Assembly: GCF_019802255.1 (NCBI RefSeq)
Contig: NZ_JAHYSS010000003.1
Coordinates: forward strand, 496,001 to 560,000
DNA from: Pedobacter polysacchareus
GTDB taxonomy: Bacteria > Bacteroidota > Bacteroidia > Sphingobacteriales > Sphingobacteriaceae
Length of the DNA: 64,000 bases
Direction of reading: 5' to 3'
Positions 27,590 to 36,252 of the stretch are shown here, piece after piece (position 1 is the first letter of the stretch; every line of letters starts with the position of its first letter). The position numbers were made by a program, and so were the translations under genes. The notes beneath the pieces were generated by a model, which saw only the letters and a program-made list of their open reading frames with translations, had not been told where the DNA came from and searched no databases.

Positions 27590-27795
27590 TATAGCAACCC
27601 AGGTCTTTTCCCAACCACATCCAAAGCGCTTATTCCCTTCCATCCAACCTTCACAAAATTTCATCTATTTACTTGTTATGATCCAGAAAGGGCTCTGTAG
27701 GCTATCATTTGCTCTTGGCAAGATTAACACAAAACAGCCATGAAAACAAAATGCCGTTTTGAAGGTTATGTTGGGTAGACCTACAGAAAAACACT

Positions 27796-27924
27796 ATGGC
27801 TGAAATAGACGTACAACCTAAAAAGAAGAGTCCGACCCTCTGGATCATCGGTATCATCGTAGTGCTGATCCTATTGTATTTCCTATTTAGAGGAGGTAAC
27901 GAGACTGCCCCTGCATTCGGTTAA
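27796..27924 (+). CDS. Small single-helix membrane protein (42 aa)
   Basis: The frame opens with ATG at 27796 and ends with TAA at 27922-27924. A Lys-rich N-terminus (VQPKKKSPT) is followed by one hydrophobic helix (LWIIGIIVVLILLYFLF) and a short tail, so the tail is probably periplasmic by the positive-inside rule. It lies 25 bp before the PRC-barrel gene and is likely cotranscribed. No family is assigned, but similar short proteins are common in Bacteroidota stress loci. Confidence 0.65.
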   Translation: MAEIDVQPKKKSPTLWIIGIIVVLILLYFLFRGGNETAPAFG

Positions 27925-27949
27925 TTATTTACTTACCAAAAAAGAGAAC

Positions 27950-28471
27950 ATGGAAACCAACGAACCTCATAAAACTACCTATCTGGAAGAATTAAGTGCT
28001 AGTGATTTTGAAGTTGCCGACAAGCAGCCGGACATCAATGGCTGGGAAATCCTGGACTCCCAGGGCAATGAACTAGGCGAAGTAGAAGACCTGATCTTCG
28101 ACAGCAATGCGAGGAAAGTGCGCTATATCGTAGCCCGCCTGGATCTTGAGGAATTGGAAAACGAAGGACCTGATGACCACCTTGTCCTGATTCCAATCGG
28201 GGTAGTAGATCTGGACGAAGATGAGGAGGAAGTCATTTTACCGGAAGTTTCCGTTGGCTTCCTCGCTACGCTACCCAGGTACACCCCGGGTAAAACCATT
28301 TCTCCGGCAGAAGAACTGGCCCTGCGTTATGCCTTCCTTGGAGAAGATGCGTTGCCCCATGCAGACGCGGTGGTATATGAGACCCACCCGGAAGACTTCT
28401 ATACCCACAAACATTTTGATGATGCCCGATTTAAAAAGCAAAATACCGACCCAAGAGACCAAAACAACTGA
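27950..28471 (+). CDS. PRC-barrel domain protein
   Basis: The 173-residue acidic protein has a PRC-barrel (residues about 28-100: INGWEILDSQGNELGEVEDLIFDSNARKVRYIVARL, then HLVLIPIGVVDLDED). The C-terminal half (YTPGKTISPAEELALRYAFLG) is of unknown role. PRC-barrels are small beta-barrels found in stress and RNA- or photosystem-related proteins, and stand-alone copies are often general-stress proteins. It sits between a single-helix membrane protein and further small proteins. Confidence 0.9.
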   Translation: METNEPHKTTYLEELSASDFEVADKQPDINGWEILDSQGNELGEVEDLIFDSNARKVRYIVARLDLEELENEGPDDHLVLIPIGVVDLDEDEEEVILPEVSVGFLATLPRYTPGKTISPAEELALRYAFLGEDALPHADAVVYETHPEDFYTHKHFDDARFKKQNTDPRDQNN

Positions 28472-28616
28472 TAAAAACACCCCAGTAATCCCGTTATTCC
28501 CTTCCTAGAAAAATAAAGTATAAATCCCCTAAACTCTTTGGGCCAGCAAGTGTTAATACACTAAAATCCAATTTATTTAAAGTAGAACAATGCTGATCAA
28601 GCAGAAAAATACCATC

Positions 28617-28850
28617 ATGAAAAATCAAGAAACTACCATTAGCCCAGATTTGCAAAAGTTCATTAATGTTTTCCAGCCCAACAAATTTAAACTCCTGGCT
28701 CGCGGCATTGAAGTAAGAGGGATCAACAACATGCACAGTACCATCACTCAAGCCAAGAGCCTGATTGAAAGATTAGGGCTTAAACTTACCATCCTACACA
28801 ACGCTGAAATGCTCAGCTACGGTGGCTTTGAAGTAAACAACTGTCAGTAA
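28617..28850 (+). CDS. Small hypothetical protein (77 aa)
   Basis: From the ATG at 28617 the product is MKNQETTISPDLQKFINVFQ and on, with a basic and hydrophobic core (NKFKLLARGIEVRGINNMH) and a C-terminus ending GGFEVNNCQ. An ATG at 28590 in the same frame would add nine residues. No membrane segment and no recognised family. It lies in the stress-type cluster, 145 bp after the PRC-barrel gene. Confidence 0.6.
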   Translation: MKNQETTISPDLQKFINVFQPNKFKLLARGIEVRGINNMHSTITQAKSLIERLGLKLTILHNAEMLSYGGFEVNNCQ

Positions 28851-29171
28851 TAAGGCAGAAGTTTTTCCATTAAAAAAAACAAATGCGCATCCCGCTGGTT
28901 ATTGTTCCTGAATTGCCTAAACACATATTCGCCTCAACACACACATCCGTCGAGCAAATTGCCACTGAACAATCGAAAAAACTATGCCGCTTAGCAAAAG
29001 GCTAACTGGCTAATTTCAACATCAGAAGCTTTAAATCAATAAGAAATGAAAAACAAATTGAGTCATCAAATTTTAGATCGAATGAGAACACCGATAAAGG
29101 AGAAAGAATCATTTCAATTCTAGAGTTGATTAAGCTATTCACATTTACATCATCAATTAAAACACATTAAT
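28851..29171. other. Mostly gene-free stretch with one weak small frame
   Basis: About 320 bp separate the 77-aa gene from the small membrane-protein gene. A 40-codon frame (28883-29005, MRIPLVIVPELPKHIFAS and on) follows an A-rich run but has no family support. Nothing else can be called. Confidence 0.4.
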
Positions 29172-29324
29172 ATGGGAAATTTACTTTATACAGTCGCAGT
29201 AATCTTAGTGATCATTTGGGCCATCAGCTTCTTAGGCGGCTTTTACACCGGTGGCATCATCCACATCCTTATTGTCATCGCAATTATCGCGATTATATTG
29301 GGAGTGATCAGAAGAGCTACCTAG
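29172..29324 (+). CDS. lmo0937-type small membrane protein (50 aa)
   Basis: The 50-residue product runs MGNLLYTVAVILVIIWAISF, then GGFYTGGIIHILIVIAIIAIILG and a short RRAT tail. Two hydrophobic helices are separated by the conserved YTGGIIHIL turn, the signature of the lmo0937 family. These are short membrane proteins of unknown function, frequent in stress loci. A GC-rich hairpin follows the stop. Confidence 0.85.
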   Translation: MGNLLYTVAVILVIIWAISFLGGFYTGGIIHILIVIAIIAIILGVIRRAT

Positions 29325-29331
29325 AACAAAA

Positions 29332-29349
29332 GGCCCTGCGAACAGGGCC
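29332..29349 (+). terminator. Candidate terminator after the lmo0937-type gene
   Basis: GGCCCTG (29332-29338) pairs with CAGGGCC (29343-29349) around a CGAA tetraloop, and the flanks are AT-rich (AATATTTAAT follows). There is no long T-run, so efficiency is uncertain. Confidence 0.5.
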
Positions 29350-29399
29350 AATATTTAATACGCTTTCCATCTTTGCTGATACACTTTCCTTCCTAGCCC

Positions 29400-31280
29400 A
29401 TGAAAAATCCAACAAACACGCCGCCCGAATTTGCTGATGATGAAAAACTGTTAGCCCTTCAAGCACGTGTTGATGAATTGTCAGACTTTATCGAAAACGC
29501 TTCACTCCCTTTACATTGGGTGGATAAAAACGGGTTCATCACCTGGGCCAATCAAGCTGAACTCGATGCCCTTGGCTTTACAAGAGAGGAATACATTGGC
29601 GCCTCTATTACCAATTTCCATCAGGATCCGGAGGTAATCAGCGATATTCTGACCAGGCTATCCAACAATGAGACCCTGCACAATTATCCTGCAAAGCTGA
29701 AATGCAAGGATGGCTCCATTAAACATGTGCTGATCAGTTCCAACGTCGCTAGAAAAGACGGCCAATTTATTCGCACACGCTGTTTCACCAGGGATGTAAC
29801 CCAGCTGGTCAACGAGATGGAACGCAAGGAAAGCCTGCTGCAGGAATTGAAAGAAAGTGATACCCGGATGAAAATGGCGATCAGTTCCACAAATATGGGA
29901 ACCTGGGAATATAGCCCTTCACAGTCCTACCTGTATCTTTCCCCGGAAGCGATCATTATTTTAGGATTTCCAGAAGACCAGACAGTAGATTACAACAACT
30001 TTTTAAGCATCGTAGATCCCCAACAAAGAACGCGGGTTGAGCATGGGTTAGCTGCTTCTGTCAAGGCTACAGGAAATGACGTCCATAGCACCAAGTTTAA
30101 AATCATCAGGCCTGGTGACCAGGCAGAACGCTGGTTACATTTACAAGGAAAAATAACACTAAAATCCAACCAGAAAACGATCCGGTTTATCGGTACCGTG
30201 CTGGACATTACCGAAGCAGTTCTTGCTGAAGAAAAAAATTCGCGCCTGCTGGCCATTATTGATTCCAGCAATGATGCCATTATCAGTTTCAACCTCGAAG
30301 GAAAGATCACGAGCTGGAACAATGCTGCAGAAGATATTTTCGGTTTCCAGCAGGAGGAAGTTATCGGATCCACTGCATACGCCCTTATCCCCGATACACA
30401 ACACCAGGAACTTACCGACCTGCTGACAAAGGTTGGCCGTGGTGAACGCGTGCACCAATTGGAAACCAGGCTGCTCAGCAAAGATCATACTGAGATAGAG
30501 GTGGCCATTACCCTGAGTCCAATTAAAGAGGCAACAGGCAAAATCATTGGTTTTTCGAAAATCGTACGCGATATCACAGAAAAGAAACACGAAGAACAGC
30601 GAAAAAATTCGTTCATCGCCATGGTCAGTCACGAAATCAAAACCCCAATCACCGCTGTAACCGCTTACCTGCAGATATTGCTGCAAAAAGCCCAAAAAGA
30701 ACAAAACAGTTTTTTCATCAGTATGCTCTCCAGAGCGGACCTGAAAGTCAAAAAGATGACCGCTATGGTCCAGGATTTCTTAAACGTCACCAGGCTGGAA
30801 GAAGGTAAATTTCAGATCTTAAAACAGGAATTCGAGCTCGCCCCTTTGGTTAAAGAAGTGGCCGACGACGAACAGTTTATCAGCAACCAGCACATCATCA
30901 ATATCGTGAATTGCGAGGAATTAAAAGTTTACGCTGATAAAGAAAAACTAGGACATGTGTTGACTAACCTATTGAGTAATGCAATTAAGTACTCACCAAA
31001 AGGGGGTAACATATTCATCGAATGCGCAACCATTGGTAAAAAAGTCAGAATCTCTATCACAGACCATGGGATAGGTATTAAAAAATCAGACCAGAAAAAA
31101 ATCTTCGAAAGGTTTTACAGGGTAGATGATAAAAATGAATACACCGCTTCTGGTTTCGGCATAGGATTATACCTGGCCTCAGAAATCCTCTCTTACCACA
31201 ACAGCCAGATTCATATCCAGAGCAAAGAAGGTAAAGGCGCTACCTTTTTCTTTGACCTGGAAATTTCCAGTAAAACCTGA
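29400..31280 (+). CDS. Sensor histidine kinase with three PAS domains
   Basis: The 626-residue cytoplasmic kinase has PAS domains at about residues 28-145, 155-270 and 278-395 (markers SLPLHWVDKNGFITWANQAE, GTWEYSPSQSYLYLSPEA, DAIISFNLEGKITSWNNAAE). HisKA follows, with phospho-acceptor His411 in MVSHEIKTPIT, then HATPase_c with an N-box near 520-533 (LLSNAIKYSPKGG) and G-boxes (DHGIGI, GFGIGLYLA). There is no receiver domain. It is divergent in position from the stress cluster genes but on the same strand, and faces two other PAS kinases on the minus strand. Its input is unknown. Confidence 0.93.
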   Translation: MKNPTNTPPEFADDEKLLALQARVDELSDFIENASLPLHWVDKNGFITWANQAELDALGFTREEYIGASITNFHQDPEVISDILTRLSNNETLHNYPAKLKCKDGSIKHVLISSNVARKDGQFIRTRCFTRDVTQLVNEMERKESLLQELKESDTRMKMAISSTNMGTWEYSPSQSYLYLSPEAIIILGFPEDQTVDYNNFLSIVDPQQRTRVEHGLAASVKATGNDVHSTKFKIIRPGDQAERWLHLQGKITLKSNQKTIRFIGTVLDITEAVLAEEKNSRLLAIIDSSNDAIISFNLEGKITSWNNAAEDIFGFQQEEVIGSTAYALIPDTQHQELTDLLTKVGRGERVHQLETRLLSKDHTEIEVAITLSPIKEATGKIIGFSKIVRDITEKKHEEQRKNSFIAMVSHEIKTPITAVTAYLQILLQKAQKEQNSFFISMLSRADLKVKKMTAMVQDFLNVTRLEEGKFQILKQEFELAPLVKEVADDEQFISNQHIINIVNCEELKVYADKEKLGHVLTNLLSNAIKYSPKGGNIFIECATIGKKVRISITDHGIGIKKSDQKKIFERFYRVDDKNEYTASGFGIGLYLASEILSYHNSQIHIQSKEGKGATFFFDLEISSKT

Positions 31281-31287
31281 TCGTAGT

Positions 31288-32367
31288 TTAGTCCTCTAAT
31301 TTCATGTATACGTTGAAAACAGATCCCTTCCCAGGCTCACTATCCACCGTAACTTTGCCCCCCGAAAGTGCTACGATCGTATTCACCAAATAAAGTCCTA
31401 CCCCTGATCCTTCAGTATTTGAGTCTACACGACTAAATTTTTCAAATATAGATTGCTGCGCATCTTTCTGCATACCCATACCATTATCAGCTACACTAAT
31501 CACCAGATATCCATCTTCGTTAAAGCATTTAATAAAGATTTCCGGTCTTCGGTCTTCTGGCGTATACTTAATCGAATTATTGATGAGGTTGTAAATAATA
31601 CTGCGCAGTTTTCGTCTGACAAATTTGATTTCAGCACTATCAATTTGCTGTTTGATCACTACATTTCTTTCTAAAATCTGTGGAGCAAGCGCCAGTTTTA
31701 CATCTGCAACAACATTATACAGATCCAATAACTCCGGCTCTGCCTGGTATTTATGTTTTTGCCAGCGGGTATCTATAAGGTCTCCAACTACCTTTTTCAT
31801 TTCCGTCAAGCTGCTTTCAATATTTTTCAGCAGTGCAGGAAAATTTTCCATGCCCTTTTCTGGTAATTTTTTGAGCACCTGAACCGTTAATCCCAATGCA
31901 AAAATTGGGTTTTTAATATCATGGGCAATGGTATCTAATAAAAGTTCTTGTTCTATGATCAGCTTTTCCTGTTCTTTCAGGTCGTTGACCCTTGGGGTGA
32001 TGTCTACAAAAGTAATGATCACACCATTGGTTTTGTTTTCTTTTCGTATCCGATAGGGCAAGATATTCATCTGATACCAGCACATATCCGTAGTTTGAAT
32101 TTCTTTTTCCAGAATTTCACCCGTATCCATCACCGTCTGTATGTTTTCCATAATTGTTGGAAACCTAAAGTTGTCCCTGATTTCTTCAAATGGCATTCCG
32201 ATGAACTCCGCTTTCAACTTAAAATGCTTCATCGCAGGCGGAGTAAACTTTCTAAGGATCAGCTGCGCATCTACAAAAAGCTGAGGGATTATGGTATTAC
32301 TGAAATAATTCTCCAAATCTTCATTAAGGTCGATTAATGCGCTGGTTTGTTCATTTTTAGTGGTCAT
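31288..32367 (-). CDS. PAS-domain sensor histidine kinase
   Basis: From the ATG at 32367 the protein has 359 residues; a start at 32412 would add 15 residues of unlikely composition. It has one N-terminal PAS domain (about 15-135: NTIIPQLFVDAQLILRKF, VIITFVDITPRV). HisKA follows, with His149 in IAHDIKNPIFALGL, then HATPase_c (LINNSIKYTPEDRRPE, DNGMGM, GSGVGLYLVN). The PAS opening resembles that of CheR-associated PAS domains. It ends 8 bp from the end of the convergent kinase gene at 31280. Probably cytoplasmic. Confidence 0.9.
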   Translation of the reverse strand: MTTKNEQTSALIDLNEDLENYFSNTIIPQLFVDAQLILRKFTPPAMKHFKLKAEFIGMPFEEIRDNFRFPTIMENIQTVMDTGEILEKEIQTTDMCWYQMNILPYRIRKENKTNGVIITFVDITPRVNDLKEQEKLIIEQELLLDTIAHDIKNPIFALGLTVQVLKKLPEKGMENFPALLKNIESSLTEMKKVVGDLIDTRWQKHKYQAEPELLDLYNVVADVKLALAPQILERNVVIKQQIDSAEIKFVRRKLRSIIYNLINNSIKYTPEDRRPEIFIKCFNEDGYLVISVADNGMGMQKDAQQSIFEKFSRVDSNTEGSGVGLYLVNTIVALSGGKVTVDSEPGKGSVFNVYMKLED

Positions 32368-32488
32368 ATCTGTACAGGGAGCTCGCGTTTTATAAATACA
32401 ATGTTTAAACAAATTTTTACTAGGATAGTTTTTATTTATAGTCTTGCACTTAAAGACTTTATGCTGCCGGAAGCGCTGAATTTATAGG

Positions 32489-34795
32489 CTAAACCGGAAG
32501 AAATATGGAAAACACAGCGCCTTTACCAGGTTCACTTTCCACAGTAACCCTGCCCCCATGTCTGGAAACAATATTGTGGACTAAGAATAAGCCAATGCCA
32601 AATCCACTATAATACTTCTCATTCTGCCCTTCTACCCTGAAAAAGCGCTCAAAGATTTTTCTCTGGTCTTTCTCTTCAATTCCGATTCCATCATCTTTGA
32701 TCGCCACCTGCACCTCATTACCGGTTAGCAGTACTGAAATATCCACCACATCGCTGGAAGGGGAATATTTGATGGCATTGGAAATTAAATTGATCAGCAC
32801 CTGGCTCATCCGATCTCTGTCTGCGGTAACCTCTACGCCAGTTCCAAGGTCTAAATTGAAGAAACGATCCTGATGGCTCAAGCGGAAATCTTCGACAACC
32901 TCCAGCACCAAACCATCAACCGAAAAGCGTTCCATTTTCAGGTCCATCCTGCCGGCATCAATCCTGCTCAAATCCAGCATGTCACCAATGAGCCCGGTGA
33001 GTTGTACCAGGAGCACATCAATGCGCGATAGAGAAGAATTCAGCTTCTCCAAGAACTTAGAACCAGTTTCCCGGGCAAGTAACCTCAATAGCAGCTGTAC
33101 ATGTCCCTTGATAGAGGTCACAGGAGTTCTTAATTCATGACTCAGCATACTCACAAAGTCGCTCTTGCGCTGTTCTTCTGCTTTAAGTGACTGGATATCC
33201 GTTGTTGAACCCACCCACATGGTGATATTCCCTTCCTCATCCAAAACTGGCGAGGCTACGTTAAGGTGCCAGATATAGGCACCATCGGTGTTTTTAAAGC
33301 GCATTTCGGAAATATGAGGAACCCCTTTTTGAGCGGCTTCCGCAAGTCCGGCCTGAAAGCCAACGATTTCCGCAGGATGCAGCATCTGATGATAGCCGAA
33401 GTCTCTAAGGCTTTCAAAGTCCATTCCAGCATAATTAAGCCATTGTTTGTTAAAGAAGGTGACCTCTCCATTAGGGCTTGCGTTGGAAATCTTGGCGGGT
33501 ACCAGATCGGCAAGCCTTCTGAAATGCTGTTCGCTTTTCTCTACCAGTTTTCTCGAATTCACTTGTTCTGTCACTTCTACGGCGACCACAAGGATATCTG
33601 AAACATTTCCGTCCAGCCCATCCACCGGCTGATAGACCACATTAAAAAACAGCTCTTTCAGTTCCCCGTCATGTTCTAAAATGGCCCCGATCTCATTCGC
33701 ATTAAAAGCTACTCCTGAAGTATACACCTCGTCTAGTATGCCCAGGAAAGGCTGTCCCTTAAGTTCAGGAAGCACTTTCATCAGCGGAAGGCCGATGATA
33801 TCACTTTTCTTTCCCCAAACCTGTCGAAGGCGTTGGTTGGCAGTTTCTACCAACAGTTCCCTGCCATGGAGTACGCCGATCGCAACCGGTGCCTCCTGGA
33901 TTAGAAACTTAAAGCGTGCCTCACTTTGGGCCAGCAGTTGATTTGCCACAGAAAGCTGTTCATTAGCTGAGCTGAGTTCCTCTGCGTATTTCTCCAGTAA
34001 CCGTTTGGAAATTACCCGGTCTGTGATCTCAAAAGACATCACCAGCACCCCATTTCTATTCCCTTCCAGGTCTAGCAGCGGCTGATAGGTATAGTCTACA
34101 TAAGTCTCACGTGTGCTGCCGTCTGCCATCGTAAACAGCACCTGGCTTTCCTTCACATCTAACACCTCTCCCGTTTCCATAACCTGGAGCAATTGTCCGG
34201 CAAAGGGTTGATTGGCCAGGTCAGGCAGGATCTCCAGAAAAGGTCTCCCTATTACTTCTTCACGGGATTTTTTCCAGTAGTCCAGGTTGGTATCATTGAT
34301 CATCTCCACCACCAGGTCCTTTCCTCGAATCACTACTACCGAGGCTGGGAGCATGTTCAAAATCTGATTCAGGTTGTCGGTGGCCTTATCAGCAGTTGAT
34401 TTGCTTTCTTTAGGACCACTAGGATTTGGTTTCTCCAGGATCCAGACGCCCACTTTACTGACCTCTGCCTTTTCATCCAGCACAGGGGCATAGATAAAGT
34501 TGACCTGAATTTCTTCCTCTTTGCCATCACGCTGCACCTGAAGAGCGATTTCATCCGTAAAATAGCTTTCTCCAGTATTGGCGATGTCCCTGACTGCAGC
34601 TTTATATTTTCCGCTCAGTTGTGCAAAGGACTCCAGGAAAGACTTTCCGATGATGGCCTCTTTCCCGATCCCGGTGATCTCTATAAATTTATCATTCACC
34701 AGCTCTGCCAGAAGGCCGTCTGCATTCAGGATACAAATACCAATAGGTGTACTATCCACTATAGTTTTCAGCAAAGGACTGTCTGTTAAATTCAT
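32489..34795 (-). CDS. Multi-PAS sensor histidine kinase
   Basis: The 768-residue protein has four PAS-type domains in a row (starting near residues 8, 150, 290 and 415), each with the VDITDRV/VEVTEQV-like exit motif. HisKA has His553 in MLSHELRTPVTSIKG, and HATPase_c shows LISNAIKYSPSSD, DDGIGIEEKDQ and GFGIGLFLVH. There is no receiver and no membrane helix. It lies 122 bp before the 31288-32367 kinase on the same strand and may be cotranscribed with it. Its ligand is unknown. Confidence 0.92.
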   Translation of the reverse strand: MNLTDSPLLKTIVDSTPIGICILNADGLLAELVNDKFIEITGIGKEAIIGKSFLESFAQLSGKYKAAVRDIANTGESYFTDEIALQVQRDGKEEEIQVNFIYAPVLDEKAEVSKVGVWILEKPNPSGPKESKSTADKATDNLNQILNMLPASVVVIRGKDLVVEMINDTNLDYWKKSREEVIGRPFLEILPDLANQPFAGQLLQVMETGEVLDVKESQVLFTMADGSTRETYVDYTYQPLLDLEGNRNGVLVMSFEITDRVISKRLLEKYAEELSSANEQLSVANQLLAQSEARFKFLIQEAPVAIGVLHGRELLVETANQRLRQVWGKKSDIIGLPLMKVLPELKGQPFLGILDEVYTSGVAFNANEIGAILEHDGELKELFFNVVYQPVDGLDGNVSDILVVAVEVTEQVNSRKLVEKSEQHFRRLADLVPAKISNASPNGEVTFFNKQWLNYAGMDFESLRDFGYHQMLHPAEIVGFQAGLAEAAQKGVPHISEMRFKNTDGAYIWHLNVASPVLDEEGNITMWVGSTTDIQSLKAEEQRKSDFVSMLSHELRTPVTSIKGHVQLLLRLLARETGSKFLEKLNSSLSRIDVLLVQLTGLIGDMLDLSRIDAGRMDLKMERFSVDGLVLEVVEDFRLSHQDRFFNLDLGTGVEVTADRDRMSQVLINLISNAIKYSPSSDVVDISVLLTGNEVQVAIKDDGIGIEEKDQRKIFERFFRVEGQNEKYYSGFGIGLFLVHNIVSRHGGRVTVESEPGKGAVFSIFLPV

Positions 34796-34914
34796 TTCTG
34801 TTTAAAAAAATGCTAATGTAAGCTAATAAATGCCTAAACTAATCAATGCGATGCCGTTTAAATGAAACCTTTCCTGGGAGGAGGCTGTTATTCATTTAAA
34901 CAAAATCTATAAAC

Positions 34915-35376
34915 ATGGAAAACACAGCAATTAACTCAGAAATCCTTAACGACCTTATTCAAATTAATAACGACCGTGTAGCTGGCTATGAAAAGGCGCT
35001 TTCTGAATTATCAGATCAAGACAATGACTTGAGATCATTATTTTCAGAAATGATCAGACAAAGCAAACAGCATAAAGCTACATTGACACAAGAAGTGCAG
35101 GTATTAGGCGGTGATGCAGAAACATCCAGTACTACCACTGCAGGAAAAATCTATAGGGCATGGATGGATGTAAAAGCCATTTTTACAGGCAACGATCGTG
35201 AAACAGTCTTAAACAATTGCGAAGCTGGTGAAGATGCTGCTCAAAAAGCATACAAAACAGCTTTAGAAACAGAAGGGCTTTCTCTGCACTTACAAAATAT
35301 TATTTCTGAACAAAAAGCAGATTTATACGACTCACACAATGAGATAAAAGCGCTTAGAGATCGCGTATCCTCCTAG
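34915..35376 (+). CDS. PA2169/DUF2383-type four-helix-bundle protein
   Basis: The 153-residue, mostly helical acidic protein matches the DUF2383 pattern: LNDLIQINNDRVAGYEKALSEL, IRQSKQHKATLTQEVQVLGG, IYRAWMDVKAIFTGNDRETV and CEAGEDAAQKAYKTAL. Regularly placed His and Glu resemble ferritin-like bundles, although metal binding is not proven for the family. Such genes are usually stress induced. It is divergent from the multi-PAS kinase and followed by a strong terminator. Confidence 0.9.
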   Translation: MENTAINSEILNDLIQINNDRVAGYEKALSELSDQDNDLRSLFSEMIRQSKQHKATLTQEVQVLGGDAETSSTTTAGKIYRAWMDVKAIFTGNDRETVLNNCEAGEDAAQKAYKTALETEGLSLHLQNIISEQKADLYDSHNEIKALRDRVSS

Positions 35377-35400
35377 TTTATTTCAGAACTGAAGCTTATA

Positions 35401-35435
35401 AATTAAGATCGTTATCCAGCATAACGGTCTTAATT
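35401..35435 (+). terminator. Terminator after the DUF2383 gene
   Basis: Bases 35401-35415 pair with 35421-35435 over 15 positions with one G-U pair, around a five-base loop. CGTTTAAATTC follows. It ends transcription from the left and, being symmetrical, could act both ways. Confidence 0.7.
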
Positions 35436-35514
35436 CGTTTAAATTCTATCTATTTTAAAACAAATCCCTCCAATAACAGTTACTGGATAACAAATCATCA
35501 ATTGAAATTTATTT

Positions 35515-36150
35515 ATGGATTTTACAGTAGAATTAGAGGATATGGTGGCTATGCTGGTTTCCATTATATGCGGTGGTGCAATAGGTTTTGAGCGAGAGTA
35601 TAAAAATAAATCTGCAGGTTTTCGCACCATCATTTTGATTTCCCTCGGCTCTACAATTTTCACGATAGTTTCCGGACATGGCGCCGGAGCAGATGATCGG
35701 ATTTCGGCAAATATCATCACCGGAATAGGCTTTATCGGAGCTGGTGTGATATTTAAAGACAAAGTTTCCGTCAGGGGGATCACCACTGCCGCAGTCATCT
35801 GGACTTCTGCCGCTATCGGAATGACCACTGGTATTGGGTACCATGCCTTAGCGTTATGTCTTACAGTCATCACCCTAGCGATACTCTTAATGGTGACCAA
35901 AGTAGAACGAATGATTGCTCAGCTTCAAAAAGAACAACTGGTAAGCGTTACGTTTCGGAAGCCCGAATTCAATCAGATTGACCACCTTGAAAAGGTCTTG
36001 AGCACCAAAAACCTATCTCTGGAACGTTTGGAAGTATCAAAAGAAAAAGATCATTTAATGGTGGTTTACAAAGTTTCTGGCAAAAAGAAGTATTTGGTAG
36101 AAATGAATGAAACCCTTGCCACCCTTCCAGAAATAATTAGTTTTTCTTAA
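35515..36150 (+). CDS. MgtC/SapB family membrane protein
   Basis: The 211-residue protein has the MgtC signature near its start (VSIICGGAIGFEREYKNKSAGFRT) and about four hydrophobic helices up to residue 125 (TIILISLGSTIFTIVSG, GIGFIGAGVIFKD, TTAAVIWTSAAIGMTTGIG). A soluble ACT-like C-terminal domain (about 145-211) follows. Family members are inner-membrane proteins linked to magnesium limitation and to control of membrane ATPase activity. It lies between stress-type and outer-membrane genes. Confidence 0.92.
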   Translation: MDFTVELEDMVAMLVSIICGGAIGFEREYKNKSAGFRTIILISLGSTIFTIVSGHGAGADDRISANIITGIGFIGAGVIFKDKVSVRGITTAAVIWTSAAIGMTTGIGYHALALCLTVITLAILLMVTKVERMIAQLQKEQLVSVTFRKPEFNQIDHLEKVLSTKNLSLERLEVSKEKDHLMVVYKVSGKKKYLVEMNETLATLPEIISFS

Positions 36151-36159
36151 AAAAATGGA

Positions 36160-36186
36160 TTTGGACCATAAATGGAGCTATCTTTG
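36160..36186 (+). promoter_or_regulatory. Candidate Bacteroidota promoter for the Omp85-type gene
   Basis: TATCTTTG (36179-36186) fits the -7 box TAnnTTTG, and TTTG at 36160-36163 fits the -33 box, though the 15-bp spacing is a little short. It lies 67 bp before the next start codon. Confidence 0.45.
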
Positions 36187-36252
36187 TGTACAGATCTTAA
36201 TTAAGAGTTTTTAGCGCTATTCTCCAAATTCCTTATCCCTATTTATTGCCTT

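Larger units (their letters stand above)
27214..27795. other. Gene-free stretch with a decayed frame and a large inverted repeat
   Basis: About 580 bp carry no intact gene. The left end abuts the truncated MFS gene. A plus-strand frame, 27328-27453, reads plausible protein (ending GPADVFGIPLDEKPLFQS) but has two internal stops. The large inverted repeat at 27516-27589 is described separately. Nothing else is recognisable. Confidence 0.6.

Noticed and set aside
27516-27600. CRISPR-like array
   Set aside because: The repeats are 11-12 bp, directly abutting and arranged as one large palindrome, with no spacers and no cas genes.
28883-29005. 40-codon frame between the 77-aa gene and the lmo0937-type gene
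   Set aside because: Plausible start after an A-rich run but no recognised features; kept only as a note in the gap entry.
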